A stretch of DNA of 64,000 nt from Spirosoma telluris. Lineage in GTDB: Bacteria > Bacteroidota > Bacteroidia > Cytophagales > Spirosomataceae. The notes under the pieces were generated by a model. It saw only the letters and a list, made by a program, of their open reading frames with translations, made no database searches and was not told the DNA's origin. This document shows, piece by piece, positions 1-9,203 of the stretch. Position numbers and translations under genes: made by a program. The stretch covers positions 4,604,501 to 4,668,500 of the forward strand of contig QLII01000001.1 in NCBI GenBank assembly GCA_003259005.1. The letters run 5' to 3'. Within the stretch, counting starts at the first letter, position 1; every line of letters starts with the position of its first letter.

Positions 1-432
1 AACCACCTGGGCCATAAAATCGGAACCGCCAATGCTGGTTTCTGTCAGTGGACGATCACCGGTATCGGCACCATAATAGCCAATGGCTGAGGCACCAATG
101 AATGATTGTACGTGGTGAGCAGTTTCCTCTAATGCCTGAGCCAGCAGTTCCGTCGATTGCGTCCGGCTATTCAGAATTTCGTCTTTACGTTCGTCGGTCC
201 AGCGCCCATCGGCAATGCCTTCTCCGGCCAGGTGAATAATATGATCGGCGGTGGTAATGGCTTGTGGATCAATTTCTCCTTTTTTTACATCCCATTGATA
301 AACACGTACATCGGGAATCGTTTTTGGCGACCGGCTTAGTAAAGATACCTGATAGCCTTCCTGTTGAAGCAGTTGCGTTAGGCGACGACCGATTGAGCCG
401 GTGCCTCCTGTAATCAAAACCGTTTGGTTCAT
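1..432 (-). CDS. NAD(P)-dependent epimerase, TIGR01777/SDR39U1 family (C-terminus outside window)
   Basis: The ATG is at 432 and the frame stays open to base 1, giving 144 codons; the rest lies beyond the window. The N-terminus has the Rossmann nucleotide-binding loop TGGTGSIGRRL (residues 8-18). It is followed by HLAGEGIADGRW, the signature of the TIGR01777 group (sugar-epimerase-like, sometimes linked to cell-division inhibitor SulA), and by GASAIGYYG, which carries the SDR tyrosine region. These are family features. The substrate cannot be read from the sequence. The gene is divergent from the sensor kinase that starts at 630. Confidence 0.9.
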   Translation of the reverse strand, partial: MNQTVLITGGTGSIGRRLTQLLQQEGYQVSLLSRSPKTIPDVRVYQWDVKKGEIDPQAITTADHIIHLAGEGIADGRWTDERKDEILNSRTQSTELLAQALEETAHHVQSFIGASAIGYYGADTGDRPLTETSIGGSDFMAQVV

Positions 433-586
433 ACGTCCGTGATTGAGTTGGTGGGTATAACTATATAACGTACCAACCAGACAGGTTGTTTAGCCCAATC
501 GTGGTGGCTATTCTGGAGATTTGACCCTAAATGTCTGATTTTTAGTCCATTTAATCAATAGTAGTAATCGCGTTCGAGTAGACGGT

Positions 587-598
587 TATTTTTACGTA
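587..598 (+). promoter_or_regulatory. putative promoter -7 region of the kinase/regulator pair
   Basis: The 12-mer TATTTTTACGTA lies 32 bp before the kinase start at 630. Its first eight bases resemble the Bacteroidota -7 element TAnnTTTG. The identical 12-mer occurs at 4673-4684 before the ECF sigma gene. No clear -33 TTTG is seen. Confidence 0.4.
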
Positions 599-629
599 TA
601 TATGCTATCAATGACTAACCCATATCGGT

Positions 630-2924
630 ATGAAGATTCGGCAATTCATTGGTTCACTACTACTGATGCTGCTGATATACAGCACTGGGCAGGCGCGTAC
701 CTATACGGAAGATGAAGGAAAAGCGGCCTGGGCGAGGCTCCAGCGTCAGCCACTTACCGAAGCCACGTTCCGGGAAACCTGTGACCTAATTCAGGATATG
801 GGCCAAACCAATCTGCCATTAGCCTACGAGTGGCTGGCTCACTATGTGCCCAAAGTGCAAAAAACGGGCAACCGGCGCTGGACGCACATTCTGCTAATTA
901 ACTGGGGTAAGGCAAAAGAATCGCTCAATCATTTCGATGAAGCTGAACCGCTGTTCCGGCAGGCACGCCAGAATGCCCGCCCTATTCCCAAATTATACTG
1001 CGACGCCCTTACCTACACAGTGCAGCTCTATTATAGTTGGGATAAACCCGACTCACTAACCCATTATTTAGCCCTCGGCGAACGGACTGCCCGTGCTATT
1101 AATGACAGTGAAACCCTGGCGTTATTACTTGATTTTCGAGGAGCCTCCCGAAGTCGAACCGGGCATGCTGAGGCTATGTGCGCTGATTTTAATGAATCAA
1201 TTCGATTGGCAAGGGGCTTGCCAACCAAATACGCGCTGTTTATGGCCAGGCATAGTCGCGCTTCGTATTGTCTGACCAATCCTCAGCAACAGGTGATGGC
1301 CTTTGATAGCCTGCTCGAATTAGCGAACGATAGTAGTCTGGCCCGAAATCCTCGATTTTATGAACGGACAACCGTTTATTTTCGTAGCCCACGCCCAACG
1401 GTTCTTTTCAAACTGGCCCAGCTAAACCTGTTGCTAACAGATTACGAGAATGCGGGAAAGTTTGCGGATATGGTGTACGATGCGCTCGTTCGGCCTAATC
1501 CCAAGGCCCCTAATGTTCCCTATTTTAACGCGGAGATGGCAACGATTCGGGTTTATCAGGGGAAGGTTAAGGAAGCCAGGGCATTTCTTGATTCGTGCCG
1601 ACGGCAGTTTGGTGTCACCGAATCCCAAATTCCGTATTCCGGCTATTTTTTGGCAGCCGGACTACTGGCCGAGCACGATGGGCAATTGGCCAAAGCCGTT
1701 GATTACTACAAACAGTCGTTAACAAAAGGAGCCGCATCCGGTTCGTTTTCGCGTATTCCCCTCGAACTTTTTTACGTTAGAGCCTTACTCCGAACGGGAG
1801 ATTACGCGAAAGCCCGGCAAATGTTATTGGGGCTGACAACAGCCGCAACCAGTAATCAGTACTCAGCAATTGGTTTGTATTATTACCAGTCGTTGGCTGA
1901 TCTCAATAAAGCTCAGGGAGATTATGCTCACTATGGGCAGGCTTTAGGTACCTACTATGCCATTCGGGATTCGCTCACCAATCTAAACCAATACCGGGCT
2001 GTTCAACAGATTCTGGCTCAGGTGCGTATCCGCGATAAAGAGGAGCAGATTAACCGTCTGAATACCGAAAATGCGGCTCGTGAGCGGCAGCTTCAACGCG
2101 AACGACGATTCTATGGCGTCATTATCACCCTGGCGTTGCTGGCGATTGTGTTGCTGGCCTTGTATGTTCGAAACCGGCAGGTCCGCGCCCGTCAGCGGGA
2201 GGCACTCCAGCAAAGTCAACTGGAACAACTCGAAAAGCAACGACAAATTGACCTGATGCATAGCGTTATGCAAGCCGAAGAAAACGAACGCCTGACCATT
2301 GCCGACCAGCTTCATAATGAGGTAAATCCGTTATTGGCCGTGGTATTGCTCAACGTGTCGTCGGCCCTGGAAACTGTAGACAATAACACGCCCACCGGTC
2401 CAAAGCTGCGTAAGGCACAGGATGTGCTGGCTTCTGTGACGAGCACCGTGCGCGGCATTAGCCACCGACTGACCCCACAACTCATTGAACAGCAAGGCTT
2501 CAGGCGAGCAGTAGAGGAATTGGCCGAGAGTATCAATTTATCAGAAAAAGTTAAGATTCAGACGATTGTCGTTGGTTTTAAAGATGCCTTACCGATCCCA
2601 TTTCTGAGCGACCTTTATCGAATTGTGCAGGAACTGGTGCATAACGTTATCCGGCACGCACAGGCTACAGAAGCCACCATTGAGGTTATTGAACACGATC
2701 AGCACGTAGCGATTCTGGTGGAAGACAATGGCGTGGGTATACCGGCCGACACGGTGGGCGACGGACAGGGATTGCAGACAATCCGAGCCAAAGTTGCCCT
2801 GCGTCATGGACAGATGGACGTACAGCGTAAAGTGGAAGGAGGTACACTGGTTGTTATCGACAATATCGAACTGCCCAAACATGTCGTTGGTGAAACGAAG
2901 CGCGCCGAATCAAAAATTAGTTAG
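630..2924 (+). CDS. TPR-containing two-component sensor histidine kinase (NarL-type)
   Basis: This 764-residue protein starts with a signal peptide (about 1-22), followed by a long helical TPR-like sensor region to about residue 470. A coiled coil comes next, then one membrane segment at about 493-513. The cytoplasmic kinase has the HisKA_3-type motif IADQLHNEV with the phospho-acceptor His at about 562. The ATPase N box ELVHNVIRHA is near 667 and EDNGVGI near 697. It lacks the usual LHDE spelling but keeps the histidine. The LuxR-type regulator follows 65 bp downstream, so they form a pair. The signal sensed is unknown. Confidence 0.9.
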   Translation: MKIRQFIGSLLLMLLIYSTGQARTYTEDEGKAAWARLQRQPLTEATFRETCDLIQDMGQTNLPLAYEWLAHYVPKVQKTGNRRWTHILLINWGKAKESLNHFDEAEPLFRQARQNARPIPKLYCDALTYTVQLYYSWDKPDSLTHYLALGERTARAINDSETLALLLDFRGASRSRTGHAEAMCADFNESIRLARGLPTKYALFMARHSRASYCLTNPQQQVMAFDSLLELANDSSLARNPRFYERTTVYFRSPRPTVLFKLAQLNLLLTDYENAGKFADMVYDALVRPNPKAPNVPYFNAEMATIRVYQGKVKEARAFLDSCRRQFGVTESQIPYSGYFLAAGLLAEHDGQLAKAVDYYKQSLTKGAASGSFSRIPLELFYVRALLRTGDYAKARQMLLGLTTAATSNQYSAIGLYYYQSLADLNKAQGDYAHYGQALGTYYAIRDSLTNLNQYRAVQQILAQVRIRDKEEQINRLNTENAARERQLQRERRFYGVIITLALLAIVLLALYVRNRQVRARQREALQQSQLEQLEKQRQIDLMHSVMQAEENERLTIADQLHNEVNPLLAVVLLNVSSALETVDNNTPTGPKLRKAQDVLASVTSTVRGISHRLTPQLIEQQGFRRAVEELAESINLSEKVKIQTIVVGFKDALPIPFLSDLYRIVQELVHNVIRHAQATEATIEVIEHDQHVAILVEDNGVGIPADTVGDGQGLQTIRAKVALRHGQMDVQRKVEGGTLVVIDNIELPKHVVGETKRAESKIS

Positions 2925-2989
2925 GGATAACTATTTTAGGGAAAGGTTGTGGACCACAATTTTAAAGCTTTAACTGTCGATCTACTCCT

Positions 2990-3637
2990 ATGCGTCTTCT
3001 CCTTGCCGATGACCACCCACTTTTGCTCGACGGACTGCGAAGCGTGCTGTCTGACCTGCCCGATACCGACCTGTTACCTCCCGTCAATAATGGACACCAG
3101 TTGCTCGATTACCTGCATCTGCACCCGGTAGATATGGTTTTACTAGACCTGAATATGCCGAAAACCGACGGACTGACAGCCCTTAAACAGATACGTCGGG
3201 ACTTCCCAGCCGTGAAGGTCATTGTGTTCACCAGCTACAACCAGCCACAACGAATTCGGGAAGTGCAGGCATTGGGTGGGATGGGTTATTTACTCAAATC
3301 GACGGATGCACCTACGCTCAAAACTGCCGTGCAGCAGGTGTGGTTAGGCAAGCCCTGGTTTCCGACTTTACAACCCACTGTTGAGCCGCCCAGTCGTACC
3401 TCTGCTAATGCCGCTGATTTGCCCAATGATGCCTTCATGCAGAAATACCAGCTTACCAAGCGCGAGATCGAAATTATTCAACAGATCAGTAGCGGAGTAA
3501 CCACCCGGCAAATTGCCGACGCACTCGCTGTTAGCGAGTTTACAATTAATGCCCATCGGCGTAACATCGCTCGTAAACTGGGTATCGACACCCCCGTTGG
3601 CTTAGTGAATTTCGCCCGGGAGCAGGGACTGATCTAA
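2990..3637 (+). CDS. LuxR/NarL-family response regulator
   Basis: The receiver domain (about 1-120) has acidic DD near residue 7, the phospho-acceptor Asp53 in VLLDLNMPK and a conserved Lys in YLLKSTD. The C-terminal helix-turn-helix (about 150-212) is of LuxR type, with LTKREIEIIQQISSG and TINAHRRNIARKLGI. At 215 residues it has the normal NarL/FixJ length. It is co-oriented with the upstream TPR kinase, its likely partner. Targets are not evident; the barrel gene at 3748 is the nearest candidate. Confidence 0.93.
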   Translation: MRLLLADDHPLLLDGLRSVLSDLPDTDLLPPVNNGHQLLDYLHLHPVDMVLLDLNMPKTDGLTALKQIRRDFPAVKVIVFTSYNQPQRIREVQALGGMGYLLKSTDAPTLKTAVQQVWLGKPWFPTLQPTVEPPSRTSANAADLPNDAFMQKYQLTKREIEIIQQISSGVTTRQIADALAVSEFTINAHRRNIARKLGIDTPVGLVNFAREQGLI

Positions 3638-3747
3638 TCTGTTGACATGCTGCGTGAAAAATCGTTAGCATTAACTATTTCATAGCGGAGTGGCTAAGGC
3701 GAGTTTTGTTGAGCAAATCAACGGCTACGCTATAATTAATCACCCGC

Positions 3748-4509
3748 ATGAAAAAGTACTCCTCATTTCTGCTGATTTTGTTAATGTTCGGGCTGCGCCT
3801 GCAATTGTCACAGGCACAAGTACTCACGAATCGGACGGTCGTAAAGTTTAACCTGTCGGGTGTAGCCATAAATAGTTATACCGTACAGGTTGAGCGCGTC
3901 CTGAACCGGCATAGCTCCATTACGTTATCGGGCAGTTATACCCCCAATAATACGCCTGTACCGTTCAAAAATGCCCTTCTGGATCAATATGGGGAAAATC
4001 AGGATGCCCGACGCGCTATTGAAACGACCTTGTTTAATAAGAAGATCGGAACGCTCGAATACCGGTTTTATCTGGCGGGCCATGCGCCTACGGGCTGGTA
4101 TCTAGCGCCCTTTGTGCGGTATGCAAGCATGGACATCAGCAACGACTATACCTACACACCCAGCGATGGCATCCTGCACCATGCGCATCTGAATGCTAGT
4201 TTCAGTGGAGGAGGGGCTGGAATTTTGTTAGGCTACCAGTGGCTGTTGGGTAAACACGTTGGCCTTGATCTGTGGTTGCTGGGGCCTTTCTATGGTATGC
4301 AGGTGAAATCCACCTTCGTTGGTGAAGATCCCCTCTGGCCCAGCCTGAAACCGGCCGATATTGTGAAGCTCAAAAACGATATCGACAATACACAACTGCC
4401 ACTCTATAGCGTGCAGTCATCGCTGAACCTGCCAACCATTACAGCCACCTTAAGCGGGCCCTACTACGGAGTTCGGGCGTTTGGGCTGGCATTTGCCTAT
4501 AGTTTCTGA
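3748..4509 (+). CDS. small outer-membrane beta-barrel protein (DUF3575-like)
   Basis: This 253-residue protein has an N-terminal signal peptide (about 1-23, ending SQAQ). The rest is amphipathic beta strands such as GTLEYRFYLAG, GWYLAPFVRYA and GVRAFGLAFAYSF. It ends in an aromatic residue, as outer-membrane barrels do. The resemblance to the DUF3575 family is an impression from pattern, not a search. It sits alone between the regulator and a strong terminator, and could be a target of the preceding two-component pair. Confidence 0.65.
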   Translation: MKKYSSFLLILLMFGLRLQLSQAQVLTNRTVVKFNLSGVAINSYTVQVERVLNRHSSITLSGSYTPNNTPVPFKNALLDQYGENQDARRAIETTLFNKKIGTLEYRFYLAGHAPTGWYLAPFVRYASMDISNDYTYTPSDGILHHAHLNASFSGGGAGILLGYQWLLGKHVGLDLWLLGPFYGMQVKSTFVGEDPLWPSLKPADIVKLKNDIDNTQLPLYSVQSSLNLPTITATLSGPYYGVRAFGLAFAYSF

Positions 4510-4534
4510 TCAGTAACCCAACAATCTTACAACT

Positions 4535-4583
4535 CAGCGCCGGTAAAGTAGCTTAAATCTGCTTTACCGGCGCTGGTTTGTTT
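4535..4583 (+). terminator. rho-independent terminator
   Basis: A perfect 14-bp inverted repeat (4535-4548 and 4562-4575, GC-rich) is followed by a T-rich tract, 25 bp after the stop of the barrel gene. Confidence 0.85.
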
Positions 4584-4672
4584 AACCAATGAAGAAGAGC
4601 TGAGTGGAGCTGAATTTAGGCAAAGGATTCAGTTCCTGAAAATTATAGTAGGTCCAGGCAACGGCGCAGGTC

Positions 4673-4684
4673 TATTTTTACGTA
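4673..4684 (+). promoter_or_regulatory. putative promoter -7 region of the ECF sigma operon
   Basis: This is the same 12-mer TATTTTTACGTA as at 587-598. If it is a -7 element, transcription starts near 4685-4690. The first GTG (4685) would then be leaderless and the GTG at 4715 is an alternative start. Confidence 0.4.
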
Positions 4685-5296
4685 GTGTGTTATAGACCCA
4701 CTCTCCTAGTATCTGTGCTATTTCGACGAAGCAAATCCCTGGCCCTGCCCGAGGTAATCGAAGGCTGTCGGCGTGAGAAACCGGCTGCCCAGAAACAGCT
4801 ATTTGAGGCTTATTACAGTTTTGGCGTAAACATCTGTCTGCGCTACGCTGACAGCCGGGAGGAAGCGGAGGAAATGTTCGACGATGGGTTTCTGCGGGTA
4901 CTCAACAAAATTTCGTATTACGATCCTGAACAGCCGTTCGAAGCCTGGTTCCGTACGGTGATGGTTCGCTCGGCTATCGACCATTATCGGCGGCATAAAT
5001 CCCCGCTGACGTATGTGGATATGGATGAGGCCTACGATATTGGGGAGCCGGATAATTTGCTGGAACGCCTGGCCGCCGATGAAATTCTGGCCGTTGTACA
5101 GCAACTGCCACCTGCTTACCGAACCGTTTTTTCGTTACATGTTGTGGATGGCTATTCGCATCCGGAAATTGCCCAGATGTTGGGCATTTATGAAGGTACA
5201 TCACGCTCTAACCTGGCTAAAGCACGCCAGAAACTACAGGAACTGCTTATTGAATGGACATCTACAAGTTCAGTAAACCGACGAAACTATGTCTAG
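4685..5296 (+). CDS. RNA polymerase sigma factor, ECF (sigma-70) family
   Basis: Region 2 has the helix RYADSREEAEEMFDDGFLRV and the -10 reading segment FEAWFRTVMVRSAIDHYRRH. Region 4 has LPPAYRTVFSLHVVDGYSHPEIAQMLGI followed by SRSNLAKARQKL, the DNA-binding helix that reads -35-type elements. At 203 residues it is a typical ECF. No ATG is available at the start: GTG 4685 gives the longest frame and GTG 4715 fits better with the promoter-like 12-mer just upstream. The 3' end overlaps the next gene by 8 bp, which suggests translational coupling to its probable anti-sigma partner. Confidence 0.92.
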   Translation: MCYRPTLLVSVLFRRSKSLALPEVIEGCRREKPAAQKQLFEAYYSFGVNICLRYADSREEAEEMFDDGFLRVLNKISYYDPEQPFEAWFRTVMVRSAIDHYRRHKSPLTYVDMDEAYDIGEPDNLLERLAADEILAVVQQLPPAYRTVFSLHVVDGYSHPEIAQMLGIYEGTSRSNLAKARQKLQELLIEWTSTSSVNRRNYV

Positions 5297-6722
5297 CGAA
5301 CGTTTCGACAAACTGATGAAAAAACAATTGGAATCGGTCAGGCCGGGTTATGATCCAAGTGCCTGGGATCGTTTCCAGAAACGGCTACCCCTGGTGGGCT
5401 TCTGGCCGTGGTTATTCCGCTATGGTGGATGGGCATTAAGTGGACTGATGTTAACGGGCTGGCTGACAACGCTCTATAGCCTGCACGAAAACCAGCAGCT
5501 TATGCGGCAGTTGAGTAAAACGCTGGCCAGGCCTGCACTGACTACCATGCCTGCTCCCGTTGCTTCTGGTTCCACACCGACACTGACGCACCGGGTCGAT
5601 ACGGTCTACATTGTGAAGCGAACGGTTGTGGAGCACCGGCATTTTTATAGGGTACCCGGCTCGCTTCCGGCCGAAGAGAACCCGCTTGCTCAAACTGATT
5701 CACCTGATTTGTCCGTTGAGCCACTCACCGGGCAGAACGAGCGCTTACCGGAAACGACTATAAGTAGTTCAAAAGCGGCAAGTGGCCGATTACAACCCAA
5801 GGTTGGTTCGAAACAGCGTACTGGATTGGTAACTAATCAGCCGACACTTGCTGCGCGGTCGGGAGAAAAGGCTACGAATAGAGCTAGGCCAGGAGTTATT
5901 TTACGTACATTGGCCGATTCGACGCAGGTGCTCATCAATAACAATGTGCTACCAGAGGAAACCCTGAGTACTCCGAATCAGCCAGTGCCAACGGAATTAT
6001 CCAGTCAGCCAAATGCCCGTCCAGATTCGGTATCGGTTACCCCTAAACAGGGCACAGTAACGACTCCTGCGGCTGCACAAACCCAGCCAACTCAACAACG
6101 CCGACCGGTGTTTCAATTTTCGTCGCTGAAGCCTCGTGTTGGGATCACGACCATGGTGGCCCCGCATGGCGTCGGGGTAGGCCCTGTCATCGAATTATTT
6201 CCTGGGGAAAGCCTGGGTCTGTCTGTGGGATTATTAGCCTCTCAGCTTCGCTCCGAAAATCATCGGGGATTGAACGATTTCAATTCAGCTACGGGCAAAG
6301 AATTTATTAATCAGTATCAGGCATTTTTGCCCGCTCAGTACGATCGGATCGAAGATATATCCATTCAGACATCGGTCATTAGTTTGCCAATTAGCCTAAC
6401 CTATTACGTTCCGTTACGCCGACGTTGGTCACTGCTGTTTCAGACGGGGACCAGTTTTGATTTAAGTGCCTATCAGCAGGTTTTGTATGAAAGTTATTTT
6501 CGCGGGACTGAGCAGCACAACTCGTTTGAGGTAAAAGTGAAACCTCAGATCTTTCACAACTTCATGTTTGGGGCAGGTCTTCAATTCCATAAATCGCGCA
6601 TTTCGGGACAACTTATTCCGTATTATCTCTATGATTTTCGACGTATTGTCAATACTCCGAATGGCAGCAATTTTGGGCTAAAGGCAGCAGTCTGGCTAGA
6701 TTTATTCGGTAGTGGTACTTAA
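5289..6722 (+). CDS. anti-sigma-like membrane protein with C-terminal outer-membrane barrel domain
   Basis: The 477-residue protein begins with a short cytoplasmic segment (about 1-40: SSERFDKLMKKQLES, then PGYDPSAWDRF). One membrane helix follows at about 42-62, then a long Thr/Pro/Gln-rich linker (about 85-275). The C-terminal 200 residues are PorT-like beta strands (for example FQFSSLKPRVGITTMVAPHG and LPISLTYYVPLRRRWSLLFQ). The gene overlaps the ECF sigma gene by 8 bp, the usual place of an anti-sigma factor. The zinc or FecR motifs of known anti-sigma families are not seen, so that role is inferred from position and topology. Confidence 0.7.
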   Translation: MSSERFDKLMKKQLESVRPGYDPSAWDRFQKRLPLVGFWPWLFRYGGWALSGLMLTGWLTTLYSLHENQQLMRQLSKTLARPALTTMPAPVASGSTPTLTHRVDTVYIVKRTVVEHRHFYRVPGSLPAEENPLAQTDSPDLSVEPLTGQNERLPETTISSSKAASGRLQPKVGSKQRTGLVTNQPTLAARSGEKATNRARPGVILRTLADSTQVLINNNVLPEETLSTPNQPVPTELSSQPNARPDSVSVTPKQGTVTTPAAAQTQPTQQRRPVFQFSSLKPRVGITTMVAPHGVGVGPVIELFPGESLGLSVGLLASQLRSENHRGLNDFNSATGKEFINQYQAFLPAQYDRIEDISIQTSVISLPISLTYYVPLRRRWSLLFQTGTSFDLSAYQQVLYESYFRGTEQHNSFEVKVKPQIFHNFMFGAGLQFHKSRISGQLIPYYLYDFRRIVNTPNGSNFGLKAAVWLDLFGSGT

Positions 6723-6889
6723 TAGTTGATATTTTTCAAGGTGGTCAAATTGTAATAATAAGCCCACAGCCTGAAGGGTAAAGTGAGTAGACACGCTTGT
6801 TTAGAAAAAGATAGACTCTTTCGAACCAAACGGCCGATCCGGCGGCCCGGTAAAGCGTTGCCGGATCGTATTATTGAGTCGTTCACTAT

Positions 6890-6992
6890 GAGCTGAAGCG
6901 TCTCAAAGAATTGGAGGGCGAAAGTCTCCGACTTAAAAAGATATATGCCGAGCTAAGTTTATGAAATCCTCAAGGGAGCTTTGACAAAAAAA
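6890..6992 (+). pseudogene. remnant of IS3-family OrfA (C-terminal coiled coil)
   Basis: The frame from 6890 reads ELKRLKELEGESLRLKKIYA then ELSL before a stop at 6962. In the next frame it continues EILKGALTKK. This is the leucine-zipper tail of IS3-type OrfA proteins. The helix-turn-helix before it and OrfB after it are missing. The rest of the 520-bp gap (6723-7244) shows no other gene. Confidence 0.65.
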
Positions 6993-7244
6993 TGGTAAGG
7001 CACCCCGAAAGTCAAGGTATATTTAGGTGGCTGGTTAATTACTAAGGGATTAGTCAATGCAAAGCCTGTCATTGGATAGGTATGAAGAGGATGTCCATGT
7101 GGCAAAACTGGCAACGAAGCCATTTAGAGATGGATTATCATTCCCCCTTTGAATACTGTAGTAGGCAATTCCAAAATGTTGCTTAAAGGTTTGTCTATAG
7201 TTTTGTTGCCAGTCCACTATTCGCAATAATGACAACTTAATCAA

Positions 7245-8186
7245 ATGAGAAATATCACTAATTGGCTAAAACAGCTCCTTTTATCCTTGGATTCGGCCGT
7301 TTCTAACCTCATTAATTCCTATTGGACGTCGGCTGATACTACAATGAAAGCTGCCTGGATAGCTACCCTTACCACACTTTTGGTGGTTGGGCTTCAAAGC
7401 TGGCAACAAAAAAAACGCGATGAGGAACAGCAGAATAGTACTGAGCAAAAAAAAATGAAGTACTTAAATTTTATCATACAGGACACTTACAAGATAGTTG
7501 AGTTTTATAATTCAAATTCTCAAAAATTAGTTAATACTTTCAATATAAACCCCTTTCTTATAGAAGAATATAGCCATTATTCTGCGCAAAGTCTGGAAGT
7601 AATTGTAAATAAACTGAATCAAGAAGATTATTATTTGGCATCAACTACACAATTAAAAGGAGACGATATTGCAGAAGTTTTTTTGATTTATAACGCCCTA
7701 TATCTACAAATAAAAGATACAAAAGGTCACCATATTGCTGAAATGGAGAAACTGAAACAAACTCAAGATGATTTTTCTAATTCTATCAGTGACTTACAAG
7801 AAAGTATCAATAAATTACTACTTACCAAAAATTTTAACTCAGACAAGGAGAAGCTTGGGCAAAGACAACTTAATGAACTTATGGGGAAAATTAAGCCTAT
7901 TATTCTTAAGGATCAGCCGTATAAGTCACGATTATTTGATTCTAAAAATGTTTTTATAGAGCCGGTTATTAAAACCCTAGAACCTTACGATGGAATTGAA
8001 GGCGATTTGCGTAACGTTTTATTGAAAGCCTATGATGCACGAATTAAATATAATCTGTGTGTTGTTCATTTGAGAAATATGATAGACTATATTACGACGA
8101 ATGGCAAAGAGATTAATTATGAAATAACCCGTATTAAAGAGCTTACTGAGCCATTGGAGGCTTATATAAAGAAATTGCCGAAATAA
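7245..8186 (+). CDS. hypothetical membrane-anchored coiled-coil protein
   Basis: I do not recognise this 313-residue protein. It has a hydrophobic segment at about 35-53 (AAWIATLTTLLVVGLQSW) followed by a charged helical region, then long helices with heptad-like spacing (about 165-210). The gene is clearly richer in A and T than its neighbours, with many AAA, AAT and TTA codons, which suggests foreign origin. It is convergent with another AT-rich membrane protein (8210-9115), with only 23 bp between the stops. Both have an N-terminal membrane anchor and a soluble body, so they could be parts of one accessory module. Confidence 0.75.
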   Translation: MRNITNWLKQLLLSLDSAVSNLINSYWTSADTTMKAAWIATLTTLLVVGLQSWQQKKRDEEQQNSTEQKKMKYLNFIIQDTYKIVEFYNSNSQKLVNTFNINPFLIEEYSHYSAQSLEVIVNKLNQEDYYLASTTQLKGDDIAEVFLIYNALYLQIKDTKGHHIAEMEKLKQTQDDFSNSISDLQESINKLLLTKNFNSDKEKLGQRQLNELMGKIKPIILKDQPYKSRLFDSKNVFIEPVIKTLEPYDGIEGDLRNVLLKAYDARIKYNLCVVHLRNMIDYITTNGKEINYEITRIKELTEPLEAYIKKLPK

Positions 8187-8209
8187 TAATCCTTCACAGC
8201 TTTCAACTA

Positions 8210-9115
8210 TTATAACTTCTTTAAATACCTATTAGCATTAGTGTCAAAAGGCTTAAACTCTGTTATTAAATAATCTACAATTGAATTTTTTGCCTTGGGA
8301 TTGGTGAATTGATGTAGAATTACGTTCTTACGGGTGTTATTTTCAATGACTGTTTTATAGGTAATGTGTGAAGCTACTGGTTTTAGATCTTCGTCAATAT
8401 AAACTTCCCATACCTGTCTCCATTCTCCATTTCTGGCAATAAAATCTATTGTATATATCCACTTTTGATGACTATCAAAAGGCAAGTATCCTAATTGTCT
8501 TGACGTCACAAGTTGGCTTTTTTGTGAGGGCAAGGTTCCAACTCGAAAATTGTACCTTTCATTGAGGTTTAGGGATTCTTTATAAACCTTTAGTGCATTT
8601 TGGTCAACCCAAAAATCATCCCAAGGGAGCCAGGGCACAATCTTTATTTCAACATCGTATAAAGGGTATTTACTGTTAGAGATAACAGCTACCTCTGCTT
8701 TCTTGTCACTCAGCGATTCTGGGTAAATATTTACATAGCAATAATTGTCGCCACCGGTAACGTAGGTTTGTGTCTCCTCAGTTAATTTAGTAACTCTTTC
8801 CTGAGATTCGGCTAATTTTTTATAAAGCTCAGCAATTTCGGCACTCTTTGCAGACTGGTCGTCAGCACGCTGTATTAATTGGTTTTGAAGCCCTTTAATT
8901 TCATCACTATTTAACCTCTGAGTATATGCGTATTCATCAACTTTACTTGCATATTCTTGGCTTTGTTTCACTAACTCATCTCGAAGTTTCTGCTGGTCGG
9001 CCTTATTTTACTTTTCTGTGAGTTTAGTAGCAATAAAGGTTAGAATAAGAGTAATTAAGCCACCAATTAGAATGATATTAGCCGGAGTAAACATGCTTTT
9101 CGAGTCATTAGCCAT
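8210..9115 (-). pseudogene. hypothetical membrane protein interrupted by an in-frame stop
   Basis: Reading from ATG 9115, the protein starts MANDSKSMFTPANIILIGG with a membrane helix at about 13-30. It meets TAA at codon 36 (9008-9010) and then continues in the same frame for 265 more codons. The continuation first reads NKADQQKLRDEL, then a coiled coil (about 50-105) and a beta-rich domain with WLPWDDFWVDQ and QKWIYTIDFIARN. No indel is needed to join the two parts, so a single base change is enough. A downstream product could start at GTG 8971 without the anchor. The gene is AT-rich like its neighbour. I do not recognise the family. Confidence 0.65.
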
Positions 9116-9203
9116 TAGTAATTTACTTTTCAAGTACGCTAGTCAAAGCTATGCCCTTTAGGGCAAGACTTTAGTTGCTACTCATTTCTAATAGCTTTGC
9201 GGG

